In this document: piece by piece, positions 8,998-17,624 of the stretch
Layout of the letters: each line of letters starts with the position of its first letter
Numbering within the stretch: the stretch's first letter is position 1
From: an uncultured Litoreibacter sp.
GTDB lineage: Bacteria; Pseudomonadota; Alphaproteobacteria; Rhodobacterales; Rhodobacteraceae
Direction: 5' to 3'
Length of the DNA: 64,000 nucleotides
Assembly: GCA_947494645.1 (NCBI GenBank)
Contig: CANLVO010000001.1
Span: 1,054,001-1,118,000 of the forward strand
Notes under the pieces: generated by a model
Database searches by the model: none
Seen by the model: the letters and a program-made list of their open reading frames with translations, nothing else
Told to the model about the DNA's origin: nothing
Translations under genes and position numbers: made by a program

Positions 8998-10305
8998 ATG
9001 ACGCTTGAATACTTGAAGAAGGCCACGTTGACCGCAAAGTCAGACGCATCCGAAGTGCATGAGACGGTCAAAAATATCCTCAGCGATATCGAAGTTGGCG
9101 GTGATGCGAAGGCGATGGAGTACGCGGCGAAGTTTGATCGTTATGAAGGCAACGTGATGCTGACGCCTGAAGAGATCGAGGCCGCTATTGCGTTGGTGCC
9201 GGAAAAGCTGAAGGCCGATATTCGGTTCGCACATGACAACGTGAAGCGCTTCGCGGAAACGCAGAAATCAACGCTTACGGACGTGGAGATGGAAATTGAG
9301 CCGGGTTTCATTGCCGGGCAAAAGGCGATCCCAGTCGACGCGGCTGGCTGTTACGTGCCGGGGGGGCGCTACAGCCATATCGCAAGTGCAATCATGACTG
9401 TGACGACAGCGAAGGTTGCCGGGTGTCGGCACATCACGGCCTGTTCGCCTCCGCGTCCTGATGTGGGTGTGGCTCCGGCTATTGTGTATGCGGCTCATAT
9501 TTGTGGTGCAGACAAGATTTTGGCCATGGGCGGTGTGCAAGGTGTCGCTGCGATGACATTTGGCCTGTTCGGGCTGCCGAAGGCGAATATTCTTGTTGGG
9601 CCGGGCAACCAGTTTGTTGCGGAAGCGAAACGCATTCTCTTTGGTCGTGTGGGCATTGATATGATTGCGGGCCCAACAGACAGCCTGATCCTTGCAGATA
9701 AAGATGCCGATGCGCATATCGTCGCGACAGATTTGGTGTCTCAGGCGGAGCACGGCTATAACTCACCAGTTTGGCTGGTCACCGATGATCGCGCCCTGGC
9801 CGAAAAGGTCATGGAGATGGTGCCGAACCTGATCGAAGACCTGCCAGAACTGAACCGTGAGAACGCATTCGCGGCATGGCGGGACTACGCAGAGGTGATC
9901 CTCTGTGCTGACCGTGAGGAAATGGCGGCTTGCTCGGATGACTATGCGCCAGAGCATCTGACGGTTCAGGCAGCGGATTTGGATTGGTGGTTGGACCGGC
10001 TGACTTGCTATGGTTCGCTCTTCTTGGGCGAAGAAACCACTGTGTCTTACGGCGACAAAGCGACCGGCACGAACCATGTGCTGCCAACCTCAGGTGCGGC
10101 CAGCTACACCGGCGGGTTGAGCGTCCACAAATACATGAAAATTGTGACGTGGCAGCGGACAACACGCGGCGCCTCCAAGCGGGTAGCCGAAGCCACGGCA
10201 CGCATCTCGCGTTTGGAAGGCATGGAAGGGCACGCCCGCGCCGCTGATGTGCGGCTTGCCAAATACTTCCCCGGCGAGAACTTTGATCTTTCGGCTGAAG
10301 GGTAA
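8998..10305 (+). CDS. hpsN: Sulfopropanediol 3-dehydrogenase HpsN (histidinol dehydrogenase family)
   Basis: A 435-residue member of the histidinol dehydrogenase family. Conserved stretches include GCYVPGGRYSH, ANILVGPGNQFVAEAKR, DMIAGPTDSLILAD and QAEHGYNSPVW. It is probably HpsN, which oxidises (R)-2,3-dihydroxypropane-1-sulfonate to (R)-sulfolactate with NAD+, rather than true HisD, because it heads an operon with two alcohol dehydrogenases and sulfopyruvate decarboxylase and has no his genes beside it. The start ATG 8998 follows AGGA at good spacing; the reading frame is open upstream but not conserved. Its TAA overlaps the hpsO ATG by one base. Confidence 0.85.
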   Translation: MTLEYLKKATLTAKSDASEVHETVKNILSDIEVGGDAKAMEYAAKFDRYEGNVMLTPEEIEAAIALVPEKLKADIRFAHDNVKRFAETQKSTLTDVEMEIEPGFIAGQKAIPVDAAGCYVPGGRYSHIASAIMTVTTAKVAGCRHITACSPPRPDVGVAPAIVYAAHICGADKILAMGGVQGVAAMTFGLFGLPKANILVGPGNQFVAEAKRILFGRVGIDMIAGPTDSLILADKDADAHIVATDLVSQAEHGYNSPVWLVTDDRALAEKVMEMVPNLIEDLPELNRENAFAAWRDYAEVILCADREEMAACSDDYAPEHLTVQAADLDWWLDRLTCYGSLFLGEETTVSYGDKATGTNHVLPTSGAASYTGGLSVHKYMKIVTWQRTTRGASKRVAEATARISRLEGMEGHARAADVRLAKYFPGENFDLSAEG

Positions 10306-11066
10306 TGTCTGACCCGCGCGCCCTGTTTGATCTAAGCGGAAAGGTCGCCTGCGTCACCGGCGCAAGCTCCGGCTTGGGCCGTCGGGCGGCAATAGCCTTG
10401 GCCGCCGCCGGGGCGAGGGTCGTGGGTGTCGCGAGGCGTGCGGATGCATTGGATGGGCTGTGTGCTGAGATTGGTGACCGCGCGGCCCCTGTTGTTGCTG
10501 ATATTACCGAACGCGCGAAGGTATCCGCTTTGGCTGAGGGCATCTCGGCTCCATTTGGGGCACCTGACATTATCGTGCATGCGGCCGGGTTGAACACGCG
10601 GCAGACGGCCGATGATGTCACACCCGAAGGGTGGGATCAGACGTTGGCAGTCAACTTGACAGCACCGTTTTTTCTGTCTCAGTCCCTTGTGCCTGCGATG
10701 AAACGCAAGGGCTGGGGTCGGATCGTAAATTTTGCGTCTTTGCAGATCTCACGAGCCTTTCCGGGCGGGATTGCCTACGGCGCAACGAAAGCCGGGGTGG
10801 GGCAGTTGACCCGTGCTATGGCTGAGGCTTGGTCAAAAGACGGCATCACGGCCAATGCAATTGGGCCGGGGTTCTTTCCGACCGAACTCACAGCAGCGGT
10901 GTTTGATGATCCGCATCGCGCCGCACGAAACGCTGCGCAGACATGTATCGGTCGTAATGGAGTTTTGCAGGATATGGATGGGCCTCTTCTTTTCCTGTGC
11001 TCAGACGCGTCTGCTTACGTCACTGGGCAGGTCCTGATGGTTGATGGGGGGTTCACCGCAAAATGA
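10305..11066 (+). CDS. hpsO: Short-chain dehydrogenase HpsO (DHPS 2-dehydrogenase)
   Basis: A 253-residue classical SDR. The cofactor motif TGASSGLG is near residue 19, the NNAG-equivalent is HAAGLN, and the catalytic Ser, Tyr and Lys lie in FASLQ and YGATKAG. The C-terminal VTGQVLMVDGG is typical. In the DHPS pathway HpsO interconverts (S)-DHPS and the 2-keto form, so that with HpsP both enantiomers can be funnelled to the (R)-form used by HpsN. That role is inferred from the neighbourhood; many SDRs share these motifs. It overlaps hpsP by ATGA. Confidence 0.78.
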   Translation: MSDPRALFDLSGKVACVTGASSGLGRRAAIALAAAGARVVGVARRADALDGLCAEIGDRAAPVVADITERAKVSALAEGISAPFGAPDIIVHAAGLNTRQTADDVTPEGWDQTLAVNLTAPFFLSQSLVPAMKRKGWGRIVNFASLQISRAFPGGIAYGATKAGVGQLTRAMAEAWSKDGITANAIGPGFFPTELTAAVFDDPHRAARNAAQTCIGRNGVLQDMDGPLLFLCSDASAYVTGQVLMVDGGFTAK

Positions 11067-12043
11067 AAGCACTTGTTTATGACGGAGTGGAAACGCTTGG
11101 CTTCCGAGATGTCCCTGATGCAATCGCGCAGGATGGTGAGCACCTGATCAAGGTCGAAGCCGTAGGGATTTGCGGCTCTGACATGCATGCGTATTTGGGT
11201 CATGATGCGCGTAGGCCTGCTCCGCTGATATTGGGACACGAGGCCGCCGGGGTAATCGTCGGCGGGCCGCTAGATGGTAAGCGCGTGACGGTGAATCCAT
11301 TGGTAACCTGTCGGAGCTGCGCAGCTTGTACTTCAGGGCGAGAGAACCTCTGTCCAGAGCGCCAGATCATTTCAATGCCTCCGCGCGAAGGGGCGTTCGC
11401 ACAGTATATTGCGATGCCGGAAAGCAACCTTGTGGAGATGCCCGATGACGTGCCAATGGCCAAGGCCGCGCTCGCTGAGCCTTTGGCAGTGAGCTGGCAC
11501 GCTGTTCGATTGGCGCTCGGGGCACTGGATGATGCGTTGGAACGCCGCGCGCTTGTGATCGGGGGAGGTGCCATCGGGTTGGCCGCCGCATTGGCCCTGA
11601 GAGCGATGGGCATAGATGATGTGATCATTTCTGAACCCAATGAGATGCGGTGCGCGTTCCTGAATGATGCGTGTGACGTGACGGCCGTCTCGTTGGCGTC
11701 AGGACAATATCCGATTGTGATCGACGCTGTTGGCTATGCCGCGACCCGGGCGACGGCTTCGGAACTGGCGCTCCCGGGGGGCGTGATTGCTCATGTTGGT
11801 CTAGGTGAGGATGCCGGGGGGCTCGACGTGCGACGTATGACGCTGCAGGAGATCACATTTATCGGTACCTATGCCTACACCGCGCAAGATTTTCGTGACA
11901 CTGCGCAAGCTATCTTTGACGGGCGGCTCGGTCCTCTCAACTGGACAGAGGCGCGCCCGCTTGCGGACGGGTTTGCGGCGTTTCAGGACCTGCGGTCGGG
12001 TAGGGTAGCGGCCCCGAAGATCGTTCTGGATCCTTGGACCTAG
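11063..12043 (+). CDS. hpsP: Zinc-dependent alcohol dehydrogenase HpsP
   Basis: A 326-residue medium-chain dehydrogenase. Catalytic zinc ligands are in GICGSDMHAYLGH and GHEAAG, and structural zinc cysteines occur in CRSCAACTSGRENLC. The Rossmann motif is LVIGGGAIGLAA. In characterised DHPS degraders HpsP is the second 2-dehydrogenase that, with HpsO, racemises DHPS through the keto intermediate. The role here is by gene order. The C-terminal part is slightly short for the family (usual length about 340) but no domain is missing. Confidence 0.78.
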   Translation: MKALVYDGVETLGFRDVPDAIAQDGEHLIKVEAVGICGSDMHAYLGHDARRPAPLILGHEAAGVIVGGPLDGKRVTVNPLVTCRSCAACTSGRENLCPERQIISMPPREGAFAQYIAMPESNLVEMPDDVPMAKAALAEPLAVSWHAVRLALGALDDALERRALVIGGGAIGLAAALALRAMGIDDVIISEPNEMRCAFLNDACDVTAVSLASGQYPIVIDAVGYAATRATASELALPGGVIAHVGLGEDAGGLDVRRMTLQEITFIGTYAYTAQDFRDTAQAIFDGRLGPLNWTEARPLADGFAAFQDLRSGRVAAPKIVLDPWT

Positions 12044-12076
12044 TCTTGCAAAGGCGGTTTCGTAAATCCCCTGAAG

Positions 12077-12090
12077 CTGAGAGGCCTCAG
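12077..12090. repeat. Inverted repeat in the hpsP-comD gap
   Basis: CTGAGAGGCCTCAG, two 5-bp arms around AGGC with a perfect GAGGCCTC centre, lies in the 110-bp gap between hpsP and comD. It could be a processing hairpin or an operator; nothing else in the gap is recognisable except a GAAAGG ribosome site before comD. Confidence 0.4.
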
Positions 12091-12153
12091 AAACTATCAG
12101 ATTAACTCTCAAAAGCGTCACGCTGGCGCATCAACCTGAAAGGCAAACCAAAG

Positions 12154-12660
12154 ATGAATATCGACAAGAAGATCGCGGATGATCTTGTTGCCAACGACGT
12201 CTCTTTCGTGACTACCGTGCCCTGCAAACAGCTGGCCGGCGTGATCGAAGAGGTCGAAGCGCGCGACGACATTTTCCATATCCCGTCGAATAAGGAAGAC
12301 GAGGGCATGGGCCTGTGTGCCGGGGCTTTTATGGGCGGCAAACGCCCAGCGATCATCATGCAAAACACAGCCATTGGTGTGACGATCAACACGCTGGCGA
12401 CGCTTACACAGTTCTACCGCATGCCGCTGCCGATGATCATCAGTTATCGGGGCGAGTTACGCGAGCCTGTTGCTTGCCAAGTTGAGATGGCCGTTCATAC
12501 CAAAGCGCTTCTGGCGCAGTTGAACATCCCTACCTACCATTTCCATTGGCAAAAGGATGTCGAAGAGTTCGATAACATCCTGAAATACACCTTCATGTGC
12601 AACAAACCTGTGGCAATCCTAACGGATGCCAACTTCTGGGGAGGCTACGGCGACCAATGA
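12154..12660 (+). CDS. comD: Sulfopyruvate decarboxylase, alpha subunit
   Basis: A 168-residue protein matching the N-terminal (pyrimidine-binding) half of thiamine-diphosphate enzymes. It includes FVTTVPCKQLAG, IPSNKEDEGMGLCAGA (with the Glu that activates the cofactor) and MQNTAIGVTINTL. It pairs with the next gene as the split ComDE sulfopyruvate decarboxylase, giving sulfoacetaldehyde and CO2. Phosphonopyruvate decarboxylase is the closest alternative, but the adjacent hpsNOP favours sulfonate catabolism. Its TGA overlaps the comE start (ATGA), fitting a 1:1 heteromer. Confidence 0.88.
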   Translation: MNIDKKIADDLVANDVSFVTTVPCKQLAGVIEEVEARDDIFHIPSNKEDEGMGLCAGAFMGGKRPAIIMQNTAIGVTINTLATLTQFYRMPLPMIISYRGELREPVACQVEMAVHTKALLAQLNIPTYHFHWQKDVEEFDNILKYTFMCNKPVAILTDANFWGGYGDQ

Positions 12661-13211
12661 TCCGTTCAGAAATTCTCAAAGAAATCGCCCCGATCCTCAA
12701 CCCTCACTTGGTGGTTTGCAACATCGGTCTTCCCAGTCAAGAGCTGCATATGATCGACGATAATGAGCGCAACTTCTACATGCTCGGCACTATGGGTTTG
12801 GCCTCGTCTATTGGCTTTGGTCTGGCCCTGGCGCAAGACAAGCCTGTGATCTCCATTGATGGAGATGGCTCTGTTTTGACCAACCTTGGAACGTTGCCCA
12901 CGATAGCGAACAATGCGACCGGCAACTATACGCTGCTGATCATCGACAACGGTTCTTATGGCTCTACAGGGGATCAACCGACTTACGCAGGGCAGAAAAC
13001 TTCGCTGTCGGCGGTGGCCAAGGCTTGCGGTTGTGACAACGTCGTTGAGGTCCAAGATAAGGATCTGGGTCCAGTGCTGCAGAGCGCCATCGACAGCGAC
13101 GAGATGACGATCATCGTGTGCAAATGTGACAGCGGTAACATCAAGCTTCCAGTGATCACTCTTGACCCAGTTGTTATACGTCACCGCTTCATGGAGGCTG
13201 TGAAAGCCTAA
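12657..13211 (+). CDS. comE: Sulfopyruvate decarboxylase, beta subunit
   Basis: A 184-residue protein matching the C-terminal, diphosphate-binding half of thiamine-diphosphate enzymes. The Mg-ThDP motif runs from GDGSVLTNLGTL to IDNGSYGSTGDQ. The start is ATG 12657, overlapping the comD stop; a reading frame open further upstream lies inside comD and is not used. Together with ComD it should decarboxylate sulfopyruvate to sulfoacetaldehyde. The slcD start codon follows its TAA directly. Confidence 0.88.
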   Translation: MIRSEILKEIAPILNPHLVVCNIGLPSQELHMIDDNERNFYMLGTMGLASSIGFGLALAQDKPVISIDGDGSVLTNLGTLPTIANNATGNYTLLIIDNGSYGSTGDQPTYAGQKTSLSAVAKACGCDNVVEVQDKDLGPVLQSAIDSDEMTIIVCKCDSGNIKLPVITLDPVVIRHRFMEAVKA

Positions 13212-14306
13212 ATGTCCGCGGGCGCAATCCACTCTGCACAAGACGCGCGCCGATTGGCCAAGCGTCGGCTTCCGTGGATGGTGTTTGACTACATTGACGG
13301 CTCCGCTGGGGCCGAAACAGGGGCCGCGCGCAATCGTGCGGCCCTTGATGCCATGACATTACGACCGCGTATTTTGCGCGATGTCAGTGAGAGGTCTTTA
13401 GCAAAAGAGATTTTCGGAGCGCAGGCAGAGCGCCCATTTGGCATTGCTCCTATGGGAATGTGCAACCTGTCCCGACCGGGAGCCGACCTGATGCTCGCGC
13501 GGCTCGCGGCGCAGTACCAAATTCCACATGGCGTCTCGACCGTGGCCTCCACCCCTTTGGAGCGGATCATTGAGGTGGCTCACGGTCATGCTTGGTTTCA
13601 GATCTATTTCAGCGGGGATGGGGTAGGGACCTTCAAGCTTGTCGAACGCGCGCGACTAGCGGGTTATGAGACGCTCGTTATGACAGTTGATGTGCCCGAA
13701 GTCGGACGCCGTCCCCGCGAGCTGCGGCACGGTTTCAAGATGCCCTTCCGACTTGGCCCGAAGCAGTTCGTTGACTTTGCGCTGCATCCGCGCTGGTCGC
13801 TCAGTTCTCTGTTTCACGGCAAGCCTCAAATGGCGAATTTCGAGATGCCCGGCTATAGCTTTGATCGGACCGAAAGCCGGGCAAAGGCCGACTGGGACAC
13901 GCTGAAAAAGATGCGTGATGTTTGGCCAGGAAAATTGGTGGTGAAAGGGGTGCTTGATCCAGAGGATGCAACCGCCCTGAGAGAGCAAGGTGTGGATGCC
14001 ATCCAGGTTTCGAGCCATGGGGCGCGGCAGCTTGAAAGCGCCCCGTCGCCATTTTCAGTGCTTCCGGAGATCCGTGCTGCGGTGGGTCCGGACTACCCGC
14101 TTTTCTTTGATAGCGGCTTGCGGTCTGGTGAGGACGTGCTGAAGGTGTTGGAAAGCGGTGCGGACTTTACATTCTTTGGGCGGATTTTGCAGTTTGCCAT
14201 AGCTGCTGGCGGAGAAGCTGGTCTGAAGCAGCTCTGGGACGTGCTGAGTGATGAGTTGAGTGTCGCCATGGCGCAAACCGGTATGACGGAACTGACGCGG
14301 CAATAG
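13212..14306 (+). CDS. slcD: FMN-dependent alpha-hydroxy acid dehydrogenase, candidate sulfolactate dehydrogenase SlcD
   Basis: A 364-residue enzyme of the L-lactate dehydrogenase (LldD)/glycolate oxidase family. N-terminal VFDYIDGSAGAE, FGIAPMGMCNL, and the active-site VSSHGARQLESAP (catalytic His and substrate Arg) are seen, and DSGLRSGEDVLK binds the FMN phosphate. Directly after comE, it is the likely membrane-associated sulfolactate dehydrogenase that supplies sulfopyruvate to ComDE. The family call is firm; the substrate is inferred from the operon. A strong hairpin terminator follows. Confidence 0.75.
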   Translation: MSAGAIHSAQDARRLAKRRLPWMVFDYIDGSAGAETGAARNRAALDAMTLRPRILRDVSERSLAKEIFGAQAERPFGIAPMGMCNLSRPGADLMLARLAAQYQIPHGVSTVASTPLERIIEVAHGHAWFQIYFSGDGVGTFKLVERARLAGYETLVMTVDVPEVGRRPRELRHGFKMPFRLGPKQFVDFALHPRWSLSSLFHGKPQMANFEMPGYSFDRTESRAKADWDTLKKMRDVWPGKLVVKGVLDPEDATALREQGVDAIQVSSHGARQLESAPSPFSVLPEIRAAVGPDYPLFFDSGLRSGEDVLKVLESGADFTFFGRILQFAIAAGGEAGLKQLWDVLSDELSVAMAQTGMTELTRQ

Positions 14307-14337
14307 AAAAAGGCCCACTCTGGTGAGCGGGCCTTTT
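14307..14337. terminator. Bidirectional terminator between slcD and rpsI
   Basis: AAAAGGCCC and GGGCCTTTT arms surround an inner CTC/GAG pairing with a short loop. T-tracts lie on both strands, so it can end the slcD operon from the left and rplM-rpsI from the right. Confidence 0.85.
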
Positions 14338-14357
14338 CGGTTGTGATGTCACCCGAC

Positions 14358-14870
14358 TTAACGCTTGGAGAACTGGAAGCTCTTCCGCGCTTTCGCTTTA
14401 CCGTATTTCTTACGCTCAACCACACGGCTGTCACGAGTCAGGAAGCCTGCTGCCTTCAGCGCGCCGCGCAAGGATGGATCATACAGCTGCAGGGCCTTCG
14501 AGATGCCGTGCTTGACCGCACCAGCCTGACCGGACAAACCGCCACCTTTGACGGTGGCCATTACGTCGAATTGGTCTTCGGTACCAGACACGGTGAAGGG
14601 CTGACGCAGGATCATTTGCAGAACGGGGCGGGCAAAGTAAGTGTTTTGCTCTTTGCCGTTAACAGTAACCTTGCCGGAGCCAGGCTTGATCCAAACGCGG
14701 GCGACCGCGTCTTTACGTTTGCCAGTGGCATAAGCACGGCCCAGCTCGTCACGAACTGGCTCGCGGGTGGTTGCCGCGGAAACGGCCTCGGCAGCAGATG
14801 GCGCTTCGGCCAGTTCAGCTGTGTCTACGACGTCTTTGAGATCGTCGAGGGATTTTACTTCGTCAGCCAT
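14358..14870 (-). CDS. rpsI: 30S ribosomal protein S9
   Basis: A 170-residue S9. The conserved part begins near residue 43 ([18 protein letters not shown]) and ends with the basic tail [11 protein letters not shown] that reaches the P-site tRNA. The first 40 residues are an acidic, Ala-rich extension typical of Rhodobacterales S9. It lies 2 bp after rplM in the usual rplM-rpsI operon. Confidence 0.97.
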   Translation of the reverse strand: MADEVKSLDDLKDVVDTAELAEAPSAAEAVSAATTREPVRDELGRAYATGKRKDAVARVWIKPGSGKVTVNGKEQNTYFARPVLQMILRQPFTVSGTEDQFDVMATVKGGGLSGQAGAVKHGISKALQLYDPSLRGALKAAGFLTRDSRVVERKKYGKAKARKSFQFSKR

Positions 14871-14872
14871 CG

Positions 14873-15334
14873 TTATGCGCTCCGCGTGTTTTTAGGGTTC
14901 ATGGCTTTGACGTCCAGAACCTCAGGAGATTGTGCTTCATGCGGGTGATCAGCCGATGCGTAGACACGCAGGTTGGTCATTTGCTGGCGCGACAAAGGGC
15001 CGCCGGGCAGCATACGCTTCACAGCCATGGTAACCACGCGTTCAGGGTGCGCGCCATCCAGGATCTCTTGCTTCGTGCGCGACTTGATCCCGCCCGGATG
15101 GCCAGTGTGCCAGTAGAAGTTCTCATCACGCTTCTTGCCAGTCATCTGGATCTTGTCGGCGTTGATGATGATCACATTGTCGCCCATATCCATGTGCGGA
15201 GTGAAAGACGGCTTATGCTTGCCACGCAGGCGCATCGCCACGATCGACGCAAGACGGCCCAGAACGACACCTTCGGCGTCGATCAGGATCCACTTTTTGT
15301 CGATATCGCTTGGTTTAGCGGTAAAGGTTTTCAT
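14873..15334 (-). CDS. rplM: 50S ribosomal protein L13
   Basis: A 153-residue L13 with typical [34 protein letters not shown] and [12 protein letters not shown]. It binds 23S rRNA early in assembly. It is the first gene of the two-gene operon with rpsI; a sigma-70-like promoter lies about 55-80 bp upstream. Confidence 0.97.
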   Translation of the reverse strand: MKTFTAKPSDIDKKWILIDAEGVVLGRLASIVAMRLRGKHKPSFTPHMDMGDNVIIINADKIQMTGKKRDENFYWHTGHPGGIKSRTKQEILDGAHPERVVTMAVKRMLPGGPLSRQQMTNLRVYASADHPHEAQSPEVLDVKAMNPKNTRSA

Positions 15335-15386
15335 GGGTATTCCTCAGAATCTTTGAGCCGCCAGCTCATGCCGCGCGGGATTGCTG

Positions 15387-15415
15387 TGTTCTAAGGGTTT
15401 TAGATGTGCAGTCAA
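15387..15415 (-). promoter_or_regulatory. Candidate rplM promoter
   Basis: On the minus strand TTGACT (15410-15415) and AGAACA (15387-15392) are spaced by 17 bp, ending about 53 bp upstream of the rplM start. The -35 match is good and the -10 match is weak. Confidence 0.45.
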
Positions 15416-15486
15416 CGCCTCATATCTTCTATTTATTAACGGAAAACAATTACTTAAAAATAAGGTGTTATAATACCCCATAGCAT

Positions 15487-15510
15487 AGGGCAGTTTTGCC
15501 CTGAAGGGCA
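15487..15510. repeat. Overlapping inverted repeats AGGGCA/TGCCCT/AGGGCA
   Basis: AGGGCA-GTTT-TGCCCT and TGCCCT-GA-AGGGCA share their middle arm, so either of two hairpins can form. They lie in the roughly 280-bp AT-rich gap between rplM and the thioesterase. The gap holds the rplM promoter and no credible gene. The role is unknown. Confidence 0.5.
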
Positions 15511-15611
15511 GTCACCAAAGCCACAGAAACATATGTTTGCGTTCTGCTGGTTACAAAAGCTGGTAAGGGCGATGATAAATAGTCGTTTGGCATGTAAGCA
15601 TATCGGGCAAA

Positions 15612-16031
15612 TCAGTTGGGCGGGATAGAGTAGGTCAGAGACGCACGGGCCACGGGCTTGTTTGGCGCTGTTTCCGAAAACAAGCGGCCCTCCGTAACTG
15701 CGAGGCTACGTCCCAATTTCAACAGTTCCATCCGGCATATAATCCGGCCCGGGGCAGGCTTCCGCATGAAGTCGATCGAGCAACTGGTCGTCACGGCCAG
15801 TGCCACTGGCCCAAGTTTTGAGAGAATACAGAAATAGGCGCACACATCAGCCAATGCGAACATGGACGGCCCCGAAACCGTACCGCCAGGACGAAGATGT
15901 TTTTCCGACGCAGACAATGCCATTGTGACATGTGTTTCGGCGACCTCGACAAAGTCGAAGTCATCTGCCACCTGAGTAAAGTCACGCGCTAAGAAGCTTT
16001 GAAGGTCTTCTTGCGTCATTTTCAGCGTCAT
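15612..16031 (-). CDS. PaaI-family thioesterase (hotdog fold)
   Basis: A 139-residue hotdog-fold protein. GGTVSGPSMFALADVCAYF carries the family motif with the catalytic Asp, and SCSIDFMRKP and RASLTYSIPP follow in the right order. Such enzymes hydrolyse acyl-CoA thioesters. The start at 16031 is chosen because GGAGGGAAGT precedes it and the conserved region begins there; a longer frame upstream has no similarity. It is divergent from the enoyl-CoA hydratase, 58 bp away, and the two may act on related acyl-CoAs. Confidence 0.82.
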   Translation of the reverse strand: MTLKMTQEDLQSFLARDFTQVADDFDFVEVAETHVTMALSASEKHLRPGGTVSGPSMFALADVCAYFCILSKLGPVALAVTTSCSIDFMRKPAPGRIICRMELLKLGRSLAVTEGRLFSETAPNKPVARASLTYSIPPN

Positions 16032-16089
16032 ACTTCCCTCCAGCGATGAACTTGGTCTAGTTTGTCGCACAAATAAAGGAAGCTGCAAG

Positions 16090-16875
16090 ATGAGTGATGA
16101 CCTGCTGCTGCGCGATGACCGTGACGGGGTTGCATGGCTTACAATGAACAATCCGTCAAAACTGAACGCCTTGTCGGACGAAATGTTGGCGGCACTGCAG
16201 GGCAGCCTTGACGAAATATCTGTTAGCACATCGGTAAAGGCGGTTGTTTTGCGTGGAGCAGGAAAAGCGTTCTGCGCCGGTCATGATCTGCGACAAATGA
16301 CACAGGCCCGGCAGTCAAAGGATGGCGGAGTGGCGGCATTCGGCGATCTGTTTGATCGCTGTGCAAAAATGATGATGACAGTCCAGAAACTTCCTCAACC
16401 CGTTATTGCCTCGGTCCATGGAATAGCGACGGCGGCGGGGTGCCAGTTGGTTGCTTCCTGCGACATGGCGGTCGCTGAACGAGGAACACGATTTGGGGTC
16501 AACGGGGTCAATATAGGTCTGTTTTGTTCCACCCCGATGGTGGCCCTTTCGCGTAACATCCATACAAAGCAGGCGTTTGAGATGCTCGTAACGGGGGAGT
16601 TTGTGGACGCGGAACGCGCGCGGGAGTTGGGTCTTGTAAACCGCGTAGCAGATGATCTTGAGGCCGAAACCTCAGAGCTTGCAGCATTGGTCGCCAGCAA
16701 GCTTGGTTCAGCTGTCAAAATCGGCAAGAGGGCCTTTTATGAGCAACTTGAGATGGGCTTGTCGGACGCTTACCGGTTCACAGGAAACGTGATGGTCGAG
16801 AACATGCAGAATCGTGACACAGAGGAAGGTATCGCCGCGTTCCTTGAAAAGCGGCCCCCGGACTGGCAGGCCTAA
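16090..16875 (+). CDS. Enoyl-CoA hydratase/isomerase family protein
   Basis: A 261-residue crotonase-fold protein. Residues [11 protein letters not shown] and [19 protein letters not shown] form the CoA pocket and oxyanion hole. The glutamate positions typical of enoyl-CoA hydratase 1 are not clear: the second is replaced by the [12 protein letters not shown] stretch, so hydratase activity is not certain. The C-terminal helix ([10 protein letters not shown]) is normal. The enzyme probably acts in fatty-acid or branched-chain acyl-CoA metabolism. Its stop overlaps the convergent transglycosylase stop by 4 bp. Confidence 0.82.
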   Translation: MSDDLLLRDDRDGVAWLTMNNPSKLNALSDEMLAALQGSLDEISVSTSVKAVVLRGAGKAFCAGHDLRQMTQARQSKDGGVAAFGDLFDRCAKMMMTVQKLPQPVIASVHGIATAAGCQLVASCDMAVAERGTRFGVNGVNIGLFCSTPMVALSRNIHTKQAFEMLVTGEFVDAERARELGLVNRVADDLEAETSELAALVASKLGSAVKIGKRAFYEQLEMGLSDAYRFTGNVMVENMQNRDTEEGIAAFLEKRPPDWQA

Positions 16876-17471
16876 CTGCCGAGGATCTTTCGCACGTAGT
16901 TCTGAGTTTCCTTATAGGGCGGCACGCCGTTGTGCTTTTCAACGGCTCCCGGGCCTGCATTGTAGGCTGCCAGAGCCAAGCGCCAGCTGCCAAATTTGCG
17001 GTACATCTGTTTGAGATAGCGGGCGCCGCCTTCAAGGTTTTGGTTCGGGTCGTTCGGATTGACCTTCAGCGCGCGTGCGGTTTGCGGCATCAGCTGCGCC
17101 AAACCAATCGCGCCTTTGTTGGAGCGGGCACGTGGGTTGAAACCGCTTTCCTGTTGGACAAGGCGTAAGAACAGGTCCTCAGGAATGCCATGCTTTCGCG
17201 CTGCAGCTTTCGCTGTGTTCAGGTAAACGCCGCGGTATGAGCCGCGGTAGCGTGGTACGCTTGTCTGAATGAGCGCTGCCTTCGGCTTGCCCGGTTGATA
17301 ACGTGTGGAGCTTCGATATTGCGACGAAAGACGGCCATCAAGAAGGCGTGCTTGGCTTTGGAAGATGCCCTCGCGGGCAGAAGAGGAACCGGAACCCGTT
17401 ACGCTTTGCGCGGAACCTGAAACAGGCGCCGATAGCCCAACGGCCAGCGCGATACTTAGCAATACTCGCAT
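16872..17471 (-). CDS. Lytic transglycosylase, SLT family
   Basis: A 199-residue exported enzyme. The start at 17471 gives a signal peptide ([19 protein letters not shown]) with GGGG just upstream; a longer frame adds a non-signal extension. The SLT domain occupies about 90-199: the catalytic Glu is in [10 protein letters not shown], followed by [13 protein letters not shown] and [13 protein letters not shown]. It cleaves peptidoglycan glycan strands to 1,6-anhydro products in the periplasm. The linker before it is Ser/Arg-rich. Divergent from ssb. Confidence 0.9.
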   Translation of the reverse strand: MRVLLSIALAVGLSAPVSGSAQSVTGSGSSSAREGIFQSQARLLDGRLSSQYRSSTRYQPGKPKAALIQTSVPRYRGSYRGVYLNTAKAAARKHGIPEDLFLRLVQQESGFNPRARSNKGAIGLAQLMPQTARALKVNPNDPNQNLEGGARYLKQMYRKFGSWRLALAAYNAGPGAVEKHNGVPPYKETQNYVRKILGS

Positions 17472-17624
17472 GATCCCCACCCAAACACCGTAGCTTTGCG
17501 CGCTAATATAGCCAGAATTCAGAAATGAACCAGTGCTTGTTGTTTGTGGCCCGCCGATTTGCCAGTTATTAACCATCAACGGGTCAGGCTGACTGGCCAA
17601 TTTCTAGAATCAGGGAGACGCCAT

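Noticed and set aside
8998-10305. Annotation as histidinol dehydrogenase (hisD)
   Set aside because: The family is right, but the operon with two alcohol dehydrogenases and ComDE points to HpsN. The only his gene in the window, hisI, is 38 kb away.
12061-12153. Terminator between hpsP and comD
   Set aside because: The small CTGAG/CTCAG repeat has no T-run, so the genes are more likely cotranscribed.
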